Of a DNA stretch of 64,000 nucleotides, positions 26,574 to 34,335 are shown one piece after another (positions within the stretch are counted from its first letter, which is position 1; each line of letters opens with the position of its first letter). The notes beneath the pieces are model-generated. The model saw only the letters and a list, made by a program, of their open reading frames with translations. It had not been told where the DNA came from and ran no database searches. Where the stretch lies: the NCBI RefSeq assembly GCF_036336025.1, contig NZ_JAYKKE010000001.1, forward strand, positions 901,710 through 965,709, read 5' to 3'. The stretch is from Stomatohabitans albus (GTDB lineage Bacteria > Actinomycetota > Nitriliruptoria > Euzebyales > Euzebyaceae). Both the position numbers and the translations under genes were made by a program.

Positions 26574-28042
26574 GTGATTCTCCCATTACCGACATCGACC
26601 GGATTGTTTCGGCTATTGTCCGTGCGGTGAAGGAGGAGCCAGCACTTGGCAAGCAGGTAGCTACCGTCACCTCGGCACGTTCAACGTGTAATCCCAATTT
26701 CCCATCTTGTGCCGGCTATACGCCCTATAGCAACGTCTTTGCAAATGTAAATCAGGCGGTGGTTGCGGCTCGTGGCGCATTCACAACGTACCGTGCCATG
26801 ACGATGGCTGACCGAGATCGGTTTATTGACGCGATTCGGACCTATGCCACTAAATCATCGGTACTTGATGAGCTTGCTTTTGATACCGTTTCAGAAACGG
26901 GTATGGGCATTGTCAGCCATAAGCGGTGGAAGACAGAGGTAGCTGCAACACGTACACCGGGTATCGAAGATCTCACCGCTGAAGCATTTTCGGGGGATAA
27001 CGGGTTGACAACGGTTGAATACAGCCCGTACGGGGTTATTGCAGCGATTACACCGACAACAAACCCAAGTGCCACCATTATCAACAATGCTATTTCGATG
27101 CTGGCAGCAGGAAATACTGTTGTGTTTAGCCCGCATCCTCGGGCTAAGGAGGTGTCAACCCGCCTGGTTGGTGAGTTAAATACGGTGCTAGTCGAGGCGG
27201 GGGCACCCGAGGATCTGATTGTTACCTTTGTGAATCCTGGGCGTGACAATACCCAAGAACTACTTGCCCATCCTGAGGTGAATTTGGTTGTGGCTACAGG
27301 CGGCAAGGGGATTGTTGATTTGGCCCTTCGGAGCGGTAAAAAGGTTATTGGTGCCGGTGCCGGGAACCCGCCAGTGGTGGTTGACCACACGGCTGACATT
27401 CCGTACGCAGCGAAGTGCATTGTTGACGGGGCCAGCTTTGATAACAACTTGCCGTGTATCGCTGAAAAAGCGATTGTGGCGGTTGATTCAGTGGCTGACC
27501 TGCTGGTTTACAATATGGAAAAGCACGGTGCGTACCGGATTGGGAGTCCGGCAGAGCTTGAACGGCTTGAACGTGTTGTGCTTGACGAACGTGGCAATCC
27601 TAAGCCTGAATGGATTGGCCAAAACGCAGTCGATGTGTTGCGGGCTATGGGGGTGGACCCGCCGGTAGGCACACGGCTGCTGACGGTTGAAGTAGGTCCG
27701 TCTCACCCCTTCATCACGCATGAGTTAATGATGCCGGTGTTGGGACTTGTGCGGGTGCGCTCTGTTGCGGCTGCCATTGACCTTGCGGTGCAAATTGAGG
27801 GCGGCAACCGGCATACGGCGGTGATGCACAGCCGTGATGTGACGGCCCTCACCGCGATGGGCAGGGCGGTTGGAACGACGATTTTTGTGAAGAACGGGCC
27901 TAGCTTCGCTGGCCTGGGTATGGGTGGTGAAGGCTTTGCTACCTTCACCATTGCCGGACCCACTGGTGAAGGTCTGACCAGCGCACGTTCCTTCTCTCGT
28001 AAGCGCCGGTGTGTGCTTGTAGGTGATCTTCACATCGGGTAG
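26570..28042 (+). CDS. pduP: CoA-acylating propionaldehyde dehydrogenase PduP
   Basis: The protein has 490 residues. The N-terminal amphipathic helix (ITDIDRIVSAIVRAVKEE) is the encapsulation peptide, followed by a short Cys-containing linker (STCNPNFPSC). The aldehyde dehydrogenase domain shows SPYGVIAAITPTTNPSATIINNAISMLAAGNTVVFSPHP, the NAD-binding region and the catalytic cysteine in NNLPCIAEK (Cys296). It converts propionaldehyde plus CoA and NAD+ to propionyl-CoA. It is the last gene of the locus; no phosphotransacylase (PduL) or kinase (PduW) follows, so propionyl-CoA must be used or exported by other enzymes. Confidence 0.95.
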   Translation: MSDSPITDIDRIVSAIVRAVKEEPALGKQVATVTSARSTCNPNFPSCAGYTPYSNVFANVNQAVVAARGAFTTYRAMTMADRDRFIDAIRTYATKSSVLDELAFDTVSETGMGIVSHKRWKTEVAATRTPGIEDLTAEAFSGDNGLTTVEYSPYGVIAAITPTTNPSATIINNAISMLAAGNTVVFSPHPRAKEVSTRLVGELNTVLVEAGAPEDLIVTFVNPGRDNTQELLAHPEVNLVVATGGKGIVDLALRSGKKVIGAGAGNPPVVVDHTADIPYAAKCIVDGASFDNNLPCIAEKAIVAVDSVADLLVYNMEKHGAYRIGSPAELERLERVVLDERGNPKPEWIGQNAVDVLRAMGVDPPVGTRLLTVEVGPSHPFITHELMMPVLGLVRVRSVAAAIDLAVQIEGGNRHTAVMHSRDVTALTAMGRAVGTTIFVKNGPSFAGLGMGGEGFATFTIAGPTGEGLTSARSFSRKRRCVLVGDLHIG

Positions 28043-28124
28043 GAGCTTTAATACGCAGATGGTTCTTATCCTCAGATGAACGGTTGGCCTCTAAATAACG
28101 AGAAGTCTCTGCCGTTATGCAGGT

Positions 28125-28643
28125 GTGGATCTTCTCAGTATTACCATTGCGGCAACTCTCATTGGGGGGTGCCTCATGTTGTTCTACCTTCTGAAAGAAC
28201 CCACCACTGCACCGTCACATCGTGCACGGCATCCGCAATCGTTAGCAACGTCGAAACATTCAAAAACAGGTCGGCGTGTGCTCGTTGACACGACTGAAAC
28301 GGGCAATGTGATGCGTATCCATGCGGCGGCTTCGCCTGAACACGTTTTTGAACTGATCGAGATGAAACTCGGAAAAGTTTCACGAACTCCGGGTGACATC
28401 CCTACCCTCTATGTCCGCTACTTCGGTGAAACAGCGATGCGCGTTATTTTTGCGTCAACAACCGAAGAGGTATTTACCTACCGAATCGACTGGGTCGCCG
28501 AACGGGTAGGTATTCACGAGTACACAGCCAGTATGAATGTGCAAGACCAGCAGAATCTGGTGCGCTATCAAGACGTGGCAAAGCGCACTCGTGAAGCAGT
28601 TTCTGGAACCTTGCGGAGTTTAGACCAACCGGCAAGCCGCTAG
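28125..28643 (+). CDS. Hypothetical single-pass membrane protein
   Basis: The protein has 172 residues from a GTG start. Residues 3-22 (LLSITIAATLIGGCLMLFYLL) form one membrane segment, followed by a basic Ser/Thr/His-rich stretch and a soluble domain of about 115 residues (AASPEHVFELIEMKLGKVSRTPGDIPTLYVRYFGETAMRVIFAST), whose alternating pattern suggests a small alpha/beta fold. I do not recognise the family. It follows pduP after 82 bases with no clear terminator between, so read-through from the microcompartment operon is possible. Confidence 0.65.
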   Translation: MDLLSITIAATLIGGCLMLFYLLKEPTTAPSHRARHPQSLATSKHSKTGRRVLVDTTETGNVMRIHAAASPEHVFELIEMKLGKVSRTPGDIPTLYVRYFGETAMRVIFASTTEEVFTYRIDWVAERVGIHEYTASMNVQDQQNLVRYQDVAKRTREAVSGTLRSLDQPASR

Positions 28644-28655
28644 GCCCTTGCACCC

Positions 28656-29390
28656 TTAGACGGGTACAACGTCTTCGTCAGTGTTGTGACCTTCAATCTC
28701 ACCGGTGGTGTGGTGCTCTTTGAGCCACACGAAGAAGCCCCAGGTCACAAAGCAACCGTACACAATGTAGAGGATCGCTGACGGGTAATAGTGGCTGTTG
28801 AGTAGTAATGGCACACCAACGATGTCCACGCCAATCCATATAAGCCAGAACTCTGTCCAGCCGCGTGCCATCCCGTAGGTCGCCAAGATAGAGCCGGTGA
28901 AAATCCAGGCGTCAGGTAGTGGGCCCCACGCATTTAGTAGGGTGAAGACCCACCAGAAGAACAGGGTCATCGCAACTGCAGCAACAATCAGGCCGATACG
29001 TTCGTTTCTGGTAGCCCACCGCGGTTGTACGGCGGCTACTTCTTCGTGCGGTTCGGTGACGATTGAACGGCAGGGGTCAACCTCGGAGGGTTCCTGGCGT
29101 TTGCTTTGGCTCCACCGGTACCAGCCGTAGATGCTCACCATAATGAACATCACCTGACGGCCAGCCTGACCGTACAAATCAACGGCTTGGGGGGTGTGAA
29201 ACACACTGCCTAAGAACACCGTGAACAAAATCACGTTGCCGATAATGCCGATTGGCCATGCCCATACGGCACGTTTCATGCCACCGTAGGCACTTAGCAG
29301 CCCAAAAATATTGCCAATGACTTCACGCCAGAGAATGAATTGATCGCCGAATTGAATCTTGGCATCAAGGAGATAGACGAGAAAGTCCAT
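28656..29390 (-). CDS. pnuC: PnuC-family vitamin-precursor transporter
   Basis: The 244-residue protein has about seven membrane segments and PnuC marks: REVIGNIFGLLSAYGGMKRAVWAWPIGIIGNVILF near residues 22-56, GRQVMFIMVSIYGWYRW, and the late LLLNSHYYPSAILYIVYGCFVTWGF. A hydrophilic insert (QSKRQEPSEVDPCRS...) in the middle is longer than usual. PnuC proteins facilitate uptake of nicotinamide riboside; relatives PnuT and PnuX carry thiamine and riboflavin. It is divergent from a TPP-riboswitch operon, so thiamine is possible, but the riboswitch is on the other strand. GAGGT lies upstream of the ATG. Confidence 0.88.
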   Translation of the reverse strand: MDFLVYLLDAKIQFGDQFILWREVIGNIFGLLSAYGGMKRAVWAWPIGIIGNVILFTVFLGSVFHTPQAVDLYGQAGRQVMFIMVSIYGWYRWSQSKRQEPSEVDPCRSIVTEPHEEVAAVQPRWATRNERIGLIVAAVAMTLFFWWVFTLLNAWGPLPDAWIFTGSILATYGMARGWTEFWLIWIGVDIVGVPLLLNSHYYPSAILYIVYGCFVTWGFFVWLKEHHTTGEIEGHNTDEDVVPV

Positions 29391-29619
29391 AGTTTGTACC
29401 TCATTAGTGGTTGCGCCAGACCAGAAGGGTTATCGGATCGTTTGGCCACTGCCTATCGGCTCAACAAATCGGGCCAACGCACAGAATTGTCAGAGTTTAA
29501 TTGCTCTGTCCAGAGAAGGCTATGTCGAGTTGTCCGCTGTCGAGCAGGAAAGTTAACTTGCGTAACTCGCAGCGGTCGTTGAATTAGGTAATAGTGAATA
29601 TCGTTTGTTATGGTTAAGT

Positions 29620-29706
29620 ACGCCACGGGAGCTCGTAACTGAGCTGAGAGGAGACGTTGTCTCGACCGTCGAACCTGATCCGGTTAGTACCGGTGCAGGA
29701 AGGCCT
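29620..29706 (+). promoter_or_regulatory. TPP (thiamine pyrophosphate) riboswitch
   Basis: The THI-box core is present in order: CGGGAGCTCG, CTGAGCTGAGAGGA, ACCGTCGAACCTGATC, CGGTTAGTACCG and GTGCAGGAAGG. It stands 47 bases upstream of ykoE and predicts repression of the ykoEDC transporter by thiamine pyrophosphate. Confidence 0.96.
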
Positions 29707-29711
29707 CACCC

Positions 29712-29750
29712 GTGTGCCCTAGAACATTGTCGAACGGGTTAGGAGCACAC
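29712..29750 (+). promoter_or_regulatory. SD-sequestering hairpin, TPP riboswitch expression platform
   Basis: GTGTGCCCTA (29712-29721) can pair with TAGGAGCACAC (29740-29750) with one bulged A, which buries the TAGGAG ribosome-binding site of ykoE (ATG 29753). The overlapping ACCCGT/ACGGGT arms could form the alternative. Translational control is therefore more likely than termination. Confidence 0.75.
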
Positions 29751-29752
29751 CG

Positions 29753-30361
29753 ATGCAAACGAATAGGTTGAAATGGCGCGTTGTTGATTGGGTTGTCGCC
29801 AGCGTGCTTGCTGTTGCCACTGGCGGGATTTTCCTTATCTGGAACCAGATTGGTGGCCAATGGTGGCAAGTGATGGATGCGGTTACACCCGGTTGGGGTG
29901 GTATCGCTCTCGGGCCGTGGCTGCTTGGTGGGGTATTAGGTGGGTTGATTATCCGAAAACCAGGTGCCGCACTCTATGTAGAAACATTGGCCGCGATCGT
30001 GAGCGCCCTCATGGGCTCTCAATGGGGAATCGGCACGGTGTATTCTGGGTTAGCTCAAGGGCTGGGTGCTGAGCTGATTTTTATTGCCTTAATGTACAAA
30101 CGGTTCAACTTGCCTGTCGCATTGCTCAGTGGCGTAGGTGCTGCGGTGGGTGCCTGGATTTTAGAAGGGTTTCAAGGTAACTTCGCAAAAGGCGCCGCAT
30201 TTTTATTGAACTATGCAATCGCGGGTTTGATTAGTGGCGCCATCCTTGCGGGCCTGTTGGGCTGGGCTATTACACGGGCGTTAGCCGCTAGCGGGGCATT
30301 GGATCGGTTCGCCGTTGGCCGTGAAGCAGCCCCTACGGTGAATACCGGGCCTGCTGCGTGA
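29753..30361 (+). CDS. ykoE: ECF transporter S component YkoE (HMP/thiamine)
   Basis: The 202-residue membrane protein has about five to six segments. YkoE family features are VVDWVVASVLAVATGGIFLIWNQIGG, PWLLGGVLGGLIIRKPGAALYVETLAAIVSALMGSQWGIGTVYSGLAQGLGAELIF and the later GFQGNFAKGAAFLLNYAIAGLISGAILAG. It captures thiamine or its HMP moiety for the energy-coupling module encoded next. It overlaps ykoD by GTGA. The first ORF after the TPP riboswitch supports the substrate. Confidence 0.94.
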   Translation: MQTNRLKWRVVDWVVASVLAVATGGIFLIWNQIGGQWWQVMDAVTPGWGGIALGPWLLGGVLGGLIIRKPGAALYVETLAAIVSALMGSQWGIGTVYSGLAQGLGAELIFIALMYKRFNLPVALLSGVGAAVGAWILEGFQGNFAKGAAFLLNYAIAGLISGAILAGLLGWAITRALAASGALDRFAVGREAAPTVNTGPAA

Positions 30362-31836
30362 CCAGGGTTGTATTTGCCAACTGGGGTTGGCAACATGCCG
30401 CACGGAACCATCCAACTATCCAAGGGTTTAACCTCACCCTTGAACCGGGTGAGCGGGTGGCCATCTTGGGGCCTTCGGGGGCAGGTAAAAGCACGATTCT
30501 ACAAGGACTTGCTGGGGTGCTTGGTGGGGGAGAAGACGGTACTGAGCTTGGTTCGTTAACCCTCAACGGAGTTTCCCGTGGTGAGGTTCTTGGTGCGGTT
30601 GGTCTTGTCCTTCAAGACCCTGAAGCCCAGGTGATGCTGGCTCGGGTTGGCGATGATGTTGCCTTTGGGGCAGAGAACTTGGGTGTCGAACGCAACGAGA
30701 TATGGTCACGTGTGGCGCAGGCCCTTGATGCGGTAGGCCTTGATGTAGGGTTGGCACACAACACCTCGCATTTAAGCGGCGGGCAACAACAACGCATGGC
30801 GTTGGCCGGGGTGCTTGCGATGCGTCCTGGTGTGTTGGCTTTGGATGAACCGACCGCAAATCTCGACCCGGTTGGTGCGAAAGCGCTAGTGCAGGCCATT
30901 GAACACCATCTATCTACTCACAACACGAGTTTGGTTCTTGTTGACCATAACATCGCCCAGTGGGTGCCACTCCTTACACAGGTGATTGTCTTAGATACCA
31001 AAGGCAATGTGGTTGCACATGGTCAGCCTGATGAGGTGTTTCGCGACCATCGTCCTGCGTTGAGTGAGTCAGGGGTGTGGATTCCTGGTGACCCGGCACC
31101 GGCGAAACGAGGGATCGGCCAGGCGCATGTCATTGAGGAGTCAGCGCACCTTTCACCTTCTCATTCAACTGCTAGGCCGGTACTGCTTGAAGCACGCGAT
31201 GTGCAAGTTGGATACCCCGAGAACGCTGTGGTATCGGGGGTTTCCTTTGGTATTCGTGCCGGTCAAGTCACGGCGATTACAGGGCCAAACGGGGTTGGGA
31301 AAACAACGTTGGCGCTGGCCTTGGCGGGGTTGTTGCCGGTGCTTGGTGGACAGGTGGTTGCCAGTGATGAGCTGTGTGAGGGCTTAGAAACGCCGAACCC
31401 GTTGGAGTGGAAGAGCGCAGAGCTAGCGGTTCGGATTTCTATGGTGTTTCAACAGCCTGAATATCAGTTTGTGGCACGCACGGTGCGTGAAGAACTCCGT
31501 ACCGGCCCGCGCGCCCACGCCGCGCCAGACCCCGATGCGGTGCTTGAGCAGTTAGGTATTGCGGCATTGGCGAATGCCCATCCGATGAGTTTGTCCGGTG
31601 GGGAAAAGCGGCGGTTGAGTGTGGCAACGGCCATTGTGACCGGTGCGCCGGTAGTCATTCTCGATGAACCAACGTTTGGCCAGGACGCAAAGAGCTGGTT
31701 GGGGCTGGTTGATTTGATTGAGGCAACGGCACAGGCCGGTAGGGCGGTTGTCACCATTACCCATGATCAGTATTTAGTGAATGCCCTAGCTGCCACCGAG
31801 ATTCATTTAGACGCTACCGGCTATGTGGTGCGATGA
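30358..31836 (+). CDS. ykoD: ECF transporter double ATPase YkoD
   Basis: The 492-residue protein carries two fused ABC ATPase domains. The first has Walker A GPSGAGKST (about residues 38-46), signature LSGGQQQR and Walker B VLALDEPTANLD. The second has GPNGVGKTT, LSGGEKRR and VVILDEPTFGQD. A Q-loop and a switch His are present in each half. The fusion replaces the usual EcfA1/EcfA2 pair. The start is GTG inside the ykoE stop. A flexible segment of about 40 residues (residues 240-280) joins the halves. Confidence 0.95.
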   Translation: MTRVVFANWGWQHAARNHPTIQGFNLTLEPGERVAILGPSGAGKSTILQGLAGVLGGGEDGTELGSLTLNGVSRGEVLGAVGLVLQDPEAQVMLARVGDDVAFGAENLGVERNEIWSRVAQALDAVGLDVGLAHNTSHLSGGQQQRMALAGVLAMRPGVLALDEPTANLDPVGAKALVQAIEHHLSTHNTSLVLVDHNIAQWVPLLTQVIVLDTKGNVVAHGQPDEVFRDHRPALSESGVWIPGDPAPAKRGIGQAHVIEESAHLSPSHSTARPVLLEARDVQVGYPENAVVSGVSFGIRAGQVTAITGPNGVGKTTLALALAGLLPVLGGQVVASDELCEGLETPNPLEWKSAELAVRISMVFQQPEYQFVARTVREELRTGPRAHAAPDPDAVLEQLGIAALANAHPMSLSGGEKRRLSVATAIVTGAPVVILDEPTFGQDAKSWLGLVDLIEATAQAGRAVVTITHDQYLVNALAATEIHLDATGYVVR

Positions 31837-31845
31837 GGTGTGGTG

Positions 31846-32676
31846 ATGACAAGTACGAACAACAACGTGGTAGTGGCTGTTGAAAGGAATCGCCTCGGTC
31901 TTTTGATGAGTGCCAACCCGGTTGCAAAGTTATTGGCGGTAATGGTGATGACGACGCCGCTGATTGTGACGATTGACTGGTTGAGCGCCACCGTAGCGTT
32001 GGTCTTGGAGTTCCCTGTTCTAGTGTTGTGTGGGTTCGGGCTTAAACGGGTCCTGAGTCGTATTTGGCCAATCTTGTTGGCGGCGCCACTCAGTGCGACC
32101 AGCATGTTGCTCTATGGGCAGCCCTCGGGTGAAACCTTTTGGCAGTGGGGTTATATCCATATCACTGAAGGTTCTGTTGGGTTGGCTATCGGTATTTTCC
32201 TCCGTATTTTTGCCATCGGCGTTCCAGCTGTGGTGCTCTTTATTGATGTTGACCCAACCGAAATGGCTGACGGGTTAGCCCAAGTTCTCAAAATGCCTGC
32301 GGTGCCGGTGCTTGCGGCTCTTGCTGGTTTTAGGACGGCGGGGCTGATGATTCGTGATTGGGAGAGCCTGGCGCGTGCGCGGCGTGCGCGTGGGCTAGGG
32401 GACCGTTCACGTTTGGCAGATATTGCCAGCCGGTCGTTCGCCATGCTGGTGTTGGCCTTGCGTCGTGGTGGGAAATTGGCCACCACGATGGAGGCACGTG
32501 GCATGGGTGCCCGCGACGCAAACGGCCAGTTGCTTCGCACCTGGGCGAGACCGTCTTATCTCAAACGAATTGACTGGATGTTGCTCACCTGGTCAGTCAT
32601 CGTGCCTACCATCGCCCTAGGACTTGCTGCCTACATGGGCACGTTCCGCTGGATTGTTTCCACCTCTGCGGCCTAA
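31846..32676 (+). CDS. ykoC: ECF transporter T component YkoC
   Basis: The protein has about 276 residues with several membrane helices and the cytoplasmic coupling domain that holds the two Ala-Arg-Gly motifs of EcfT proteins (RRARGLGDRSRL and MEARGMGARDANG), which dock to the ATPase dimer. ATG 31846 is preferred since GAGGTG lies 5 bases upstream; GTG 31840 and 31843 are alternatives. Its last 283 bases are the first copy of a 675-bp tandem duplication, so truncated copies of its 3' end follow. Confidence 0.9.
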   Translation: MTSTNNNVVVAVERNRLGLLMSANPVAKLLAVMVMTTPLIVTIDWLSATVALVLEFPVLVLCGFGLKRVLSRIWPILLAAPLSATSMLLYGQPSGETFWQWGYIHITEGSVGLAIGIFLRIFAIGVPAVVLFIDVDPTEMADGLAQVLKMPAVPVLAALAGFRTAGLMIRDWESLARARRARGLGDRSRLADIASRSFAMLVLALRRGGKLATTMEARGMGARDANGQLLRTWARPSYLKRIDWMLLTWSVIVPTIALGLAAYMGTFRWIVSTSAA

Positions 32677-32728
32677 CCAGCCACAACATTCAACCTGTTT
32701 GTCATAAGCCCAGCCCTGACCTTCTTAG

Positions 32729-32826
32729 GTGTGGTTGGGGTTGGTGTGGTTGGGTCAGGAGTGTGGGTGTTGTGTGTCGGGGTGGTTGGGGTGTGTTTGG
32801 TGGGCTAAGGGCGGGGGCATTGCGTG
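32729..32826 (+). repeat. G-rich GTGGTTGGGG tract
   Basis: Repeated GGTTGGGG, GGTGTGG and TGTCGGGGTGG runs give a strong strand bias for G and many closely spaced G-runs. The tract is copied at 33404-33501 in unit 2. It can be drawn as a G-quadruplex and could help explain local instability. No gene is supported here. Confidence 0.7.
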
Positions 32827-32897
32827 CCAGGGTGATATGAGCCCAGGATGGGCGAGTTCAGTGAGCCGGGTTGCCGCCATGGATGGCGGCAGGCGAA

Positions 32898-33066
32898 CGT
32901 GCCCAGGCAGGCAATGTCCGCGACCGTGCCTAGGGTGTGTTCATGCGTGTGCCCAGGTAGGTAATGCCCATGAACGTGCCCAGGCGGGCAATGCCCATGC
33001 ACGTGCCTAGGGTGTAGTGCCGGGGGGTGCTCAGGGTGTGCCCAAGTAGGTAATGCCCGTGCGTGT
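32898..33066 (+). repeat. Degenerate 27-bp-type minisatellite
   Basis: Successive imperfect copies share CGTGCCCAGGCGGGCAATG or CGTGCCTAGGGTG cores (for example at about 32898, 32927, 32949, 32974 and 33001). The copy in unit 2 lies at 33573-33741. Spacing and sequence vary too much for a CRISPR array, and open frames through it (His-Gly-Pro-rich on the minus strand) are by-products of the repeat. Confidence 0.75.
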
Positions 33067-33068
33067 GG

Positions 33069-33351
33069 GTTAGGGGATCGTTCGTGTTTGGCAGATATTG
33101 CCAGTCGGTCGTTCGCCATGCTTGTGTTGGCCTTGCGTCGTGGTGGGAAATTGGCCACCACGATGGAGGCACGTGGCATGGGTGCCCGCGACGCAAACGG
33201 CCAGTTGCTTCGCACCTGGGCGAGACCGTCTTATCTCAAACGAATTGACTGGATGTTGCTCACCTGGTCAGTCATCGTGCCTACCATCGCCCTAGGACTT
33301 GCTGCCTACATGGGCACGTTCCGCTGGATTGTTTCCACCTCTGCGGCCTAA
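33069..33351 (+). pseudogene. ykoC 3' fragment (duplicated)
   Basis: This fragment encodes residues equivalent to the last 87-94 of YkoC (LADIASRSFAMLVLALRRGGKL through VSTSAA), including the second Ala-Arg-Gly motif, with no upstream part, ribosome-binding site or membrane domain. It is a by-product of the tandem duplication and presumably is not functional. Confidence 0.9.
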
Positions 33352-33743
33352 CCAGCCACAACATTCAACCTGTTTGTCATAAGCCCAGCCCTGACCTTCT
33401 TAGGTGTGGTTGGGGTTGGTGTGGTTGGGTCAGGAGTGTGGGTGTTGTGTGTCGGGGTGGTTGGGGTGTGTTTGGTGGGCTAAGGGCGGGGGCATTGCGT
33501 GCCAGGGTGATATGAGCCCAGGATGGGCGAGTTCAGTGAGCCGGGTTGCCGCCATGGATGGCGGCAGGCGAACGTGCCCAGGCAGGCAATGTCCGCGACC
33601 GTGCCTAGGGTGTGTTCATGCGTGTGCCCAGGTAGGTAATGCCCATGAACGTGCCCAGGCGGGCAATGCCCATGCACGTGCCTAGGGTGTAGCGCCGGGG
33701 GGTGCTCAGGGTGTGCCCAAGTAGGTAATGCCCGTGCGCGTGG
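33069..33743 (+). repeat. 675-bp tandem duplication, unit 2
   Basis: This is a near-perfect copy of unit 1, with substitutions such as TAGTGCCG versus TAGCGCCG and GTGGGTTAGG versus GTGGGCTAGG. The high identity, including non-coding DNA, indicates a recent event or ongoing gene conversion. Confidence 0.95.
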
Positions 33744-33860
33744 GCTAGGGGATCGTTCGTGTTTGGCAGATATTGCCAGTCGGTCGTTCGCCATGCTTGT
33801 GTTGGCTTTGCCGTCTACATGGGTACATTCCGATGGATTGTCTCCACCTCCGCCACCTAA
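33744..33860 (+). repeat. Partial third unit with internal deletion
   Basis: It begins like units 1 and 2 (GATCGTTCGTGTTTGGCAGATATT), then jumps from the GTTGGC codons straight to a diverged copy of the ykoC end (TACATGGGTACATTCCGATGG). About 170 bases are missing. The diverged tail suggests that it is an older remnant. Confidence 0.9.
33744..33860 (+). pseudogene. ykoC 3' remnant, internally deleted
   Basis: Only the start of the duplicated fragment and a diverged end (STWVHSD-like after a frame change) remain. The deletion junction lies near GTTGGCTTTGCC. It is not translated into a YkoC-like product. Confidence 0.85.
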
Positions 33861-33960
33861 GCGTTGGTTACCAAAAAGAAAACACGTTTCACTGAAGAGA
33901 TAAGTCTAAAAATTAAGATAGTTATGGCATATCTCTATAGAGTGTTTTTTGATCTACAGC

Positions 33961-34335
33961 TCATGCTGAGCGCGAGGCTTTGTTGTGGCTAGGGCCATTA
34001 ACGGGTTGGCAAATATATGTATTCCATACGTATAGCATTGGCAAGATTATAAGAAATGAGAATAGCGATCTAAAGGTCTGATTCTCTGGCAAGAGGCTGT
34101 GGCCAAAATTAACAATAGCCAGTATAAAGGGCGCATAGGTTATAGAAACCGCAAGGGCTGACTTGTCGGTAGGAGACACACGATAGCGGCGATAACTGAT
34201 GCCAAATAAACAAGAAGTAATCACCAGGAGCACAGCCGTTGCCCATATCGGGTAATGCTGACCACTTACACTGAATAGAAGTAGTGTGGACACCGCATAG
34301 ATAACAGCTGAAGCAAAAAATACCTTATTATTCAT
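33961..34335 (-). CDS. Small four-helix membrane protein
   Basis: The protein has 124 residues from ATG 34335 (GGAGG 7 bases upstream). Four hydrophobic segments are visible: VFFASAVIYAVSTLLLFSV, WATAVLLVITSCLFGI, AVSITYAPFILAIVNFG and SLFSFLIILPMLYVW. I recognise no family. Its start overlaps by eight bases the end of the gene for a small secreted peptide, so the two are co-translated. The region is visibly AT-richer than its neighbours. An immunity or accessory role for the peptide is possible but only suggested by the arrangement. Confidence 0.7.
   Translation of the reverse strand: MNNKVFFASAVIYAVSTLLLFSVSGQHYPIWATAVLLVITSCLFGISYRRYRVSPTDKSALAVSITYAPFILAIVNFGHSLLPENQTFRSLFSFLIILPMLYVWNTYICQPVNGPSHNKASRSA

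Larger units (their letters stand above)
32394..33068 (+). repeat. 675-bp tandem duplication, unit 1
   Basis: This unit comprises the last 283 bases of ykoC plus the 392-base G-rich spacer after it. It is almost identical to unit 2 at a constant offset of 675 bases; only a few bases differ near its left edge and near the right end. The left edge lies at TGGGCTAGGG inside ykoC, a sequence that also ends the spacer (GCGTGGGCTAGGG), so recombination between these matching ends could have produced the duplication. Confidence 0.95.

Noticed and set aside
32805-33215. His/Pro/Gly-rich minus-strand frames through the duplicated spacer
   Set aside because: They read through ykoC in antisense and through the minisatellite; they recur only because the DNA is duplicated and have no start signals.
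32898-33741. Possible CRISPR array
   Set aside because: Repeat cores are degenerate and spacing is irregular; no conserved spacer length and no cas genes.
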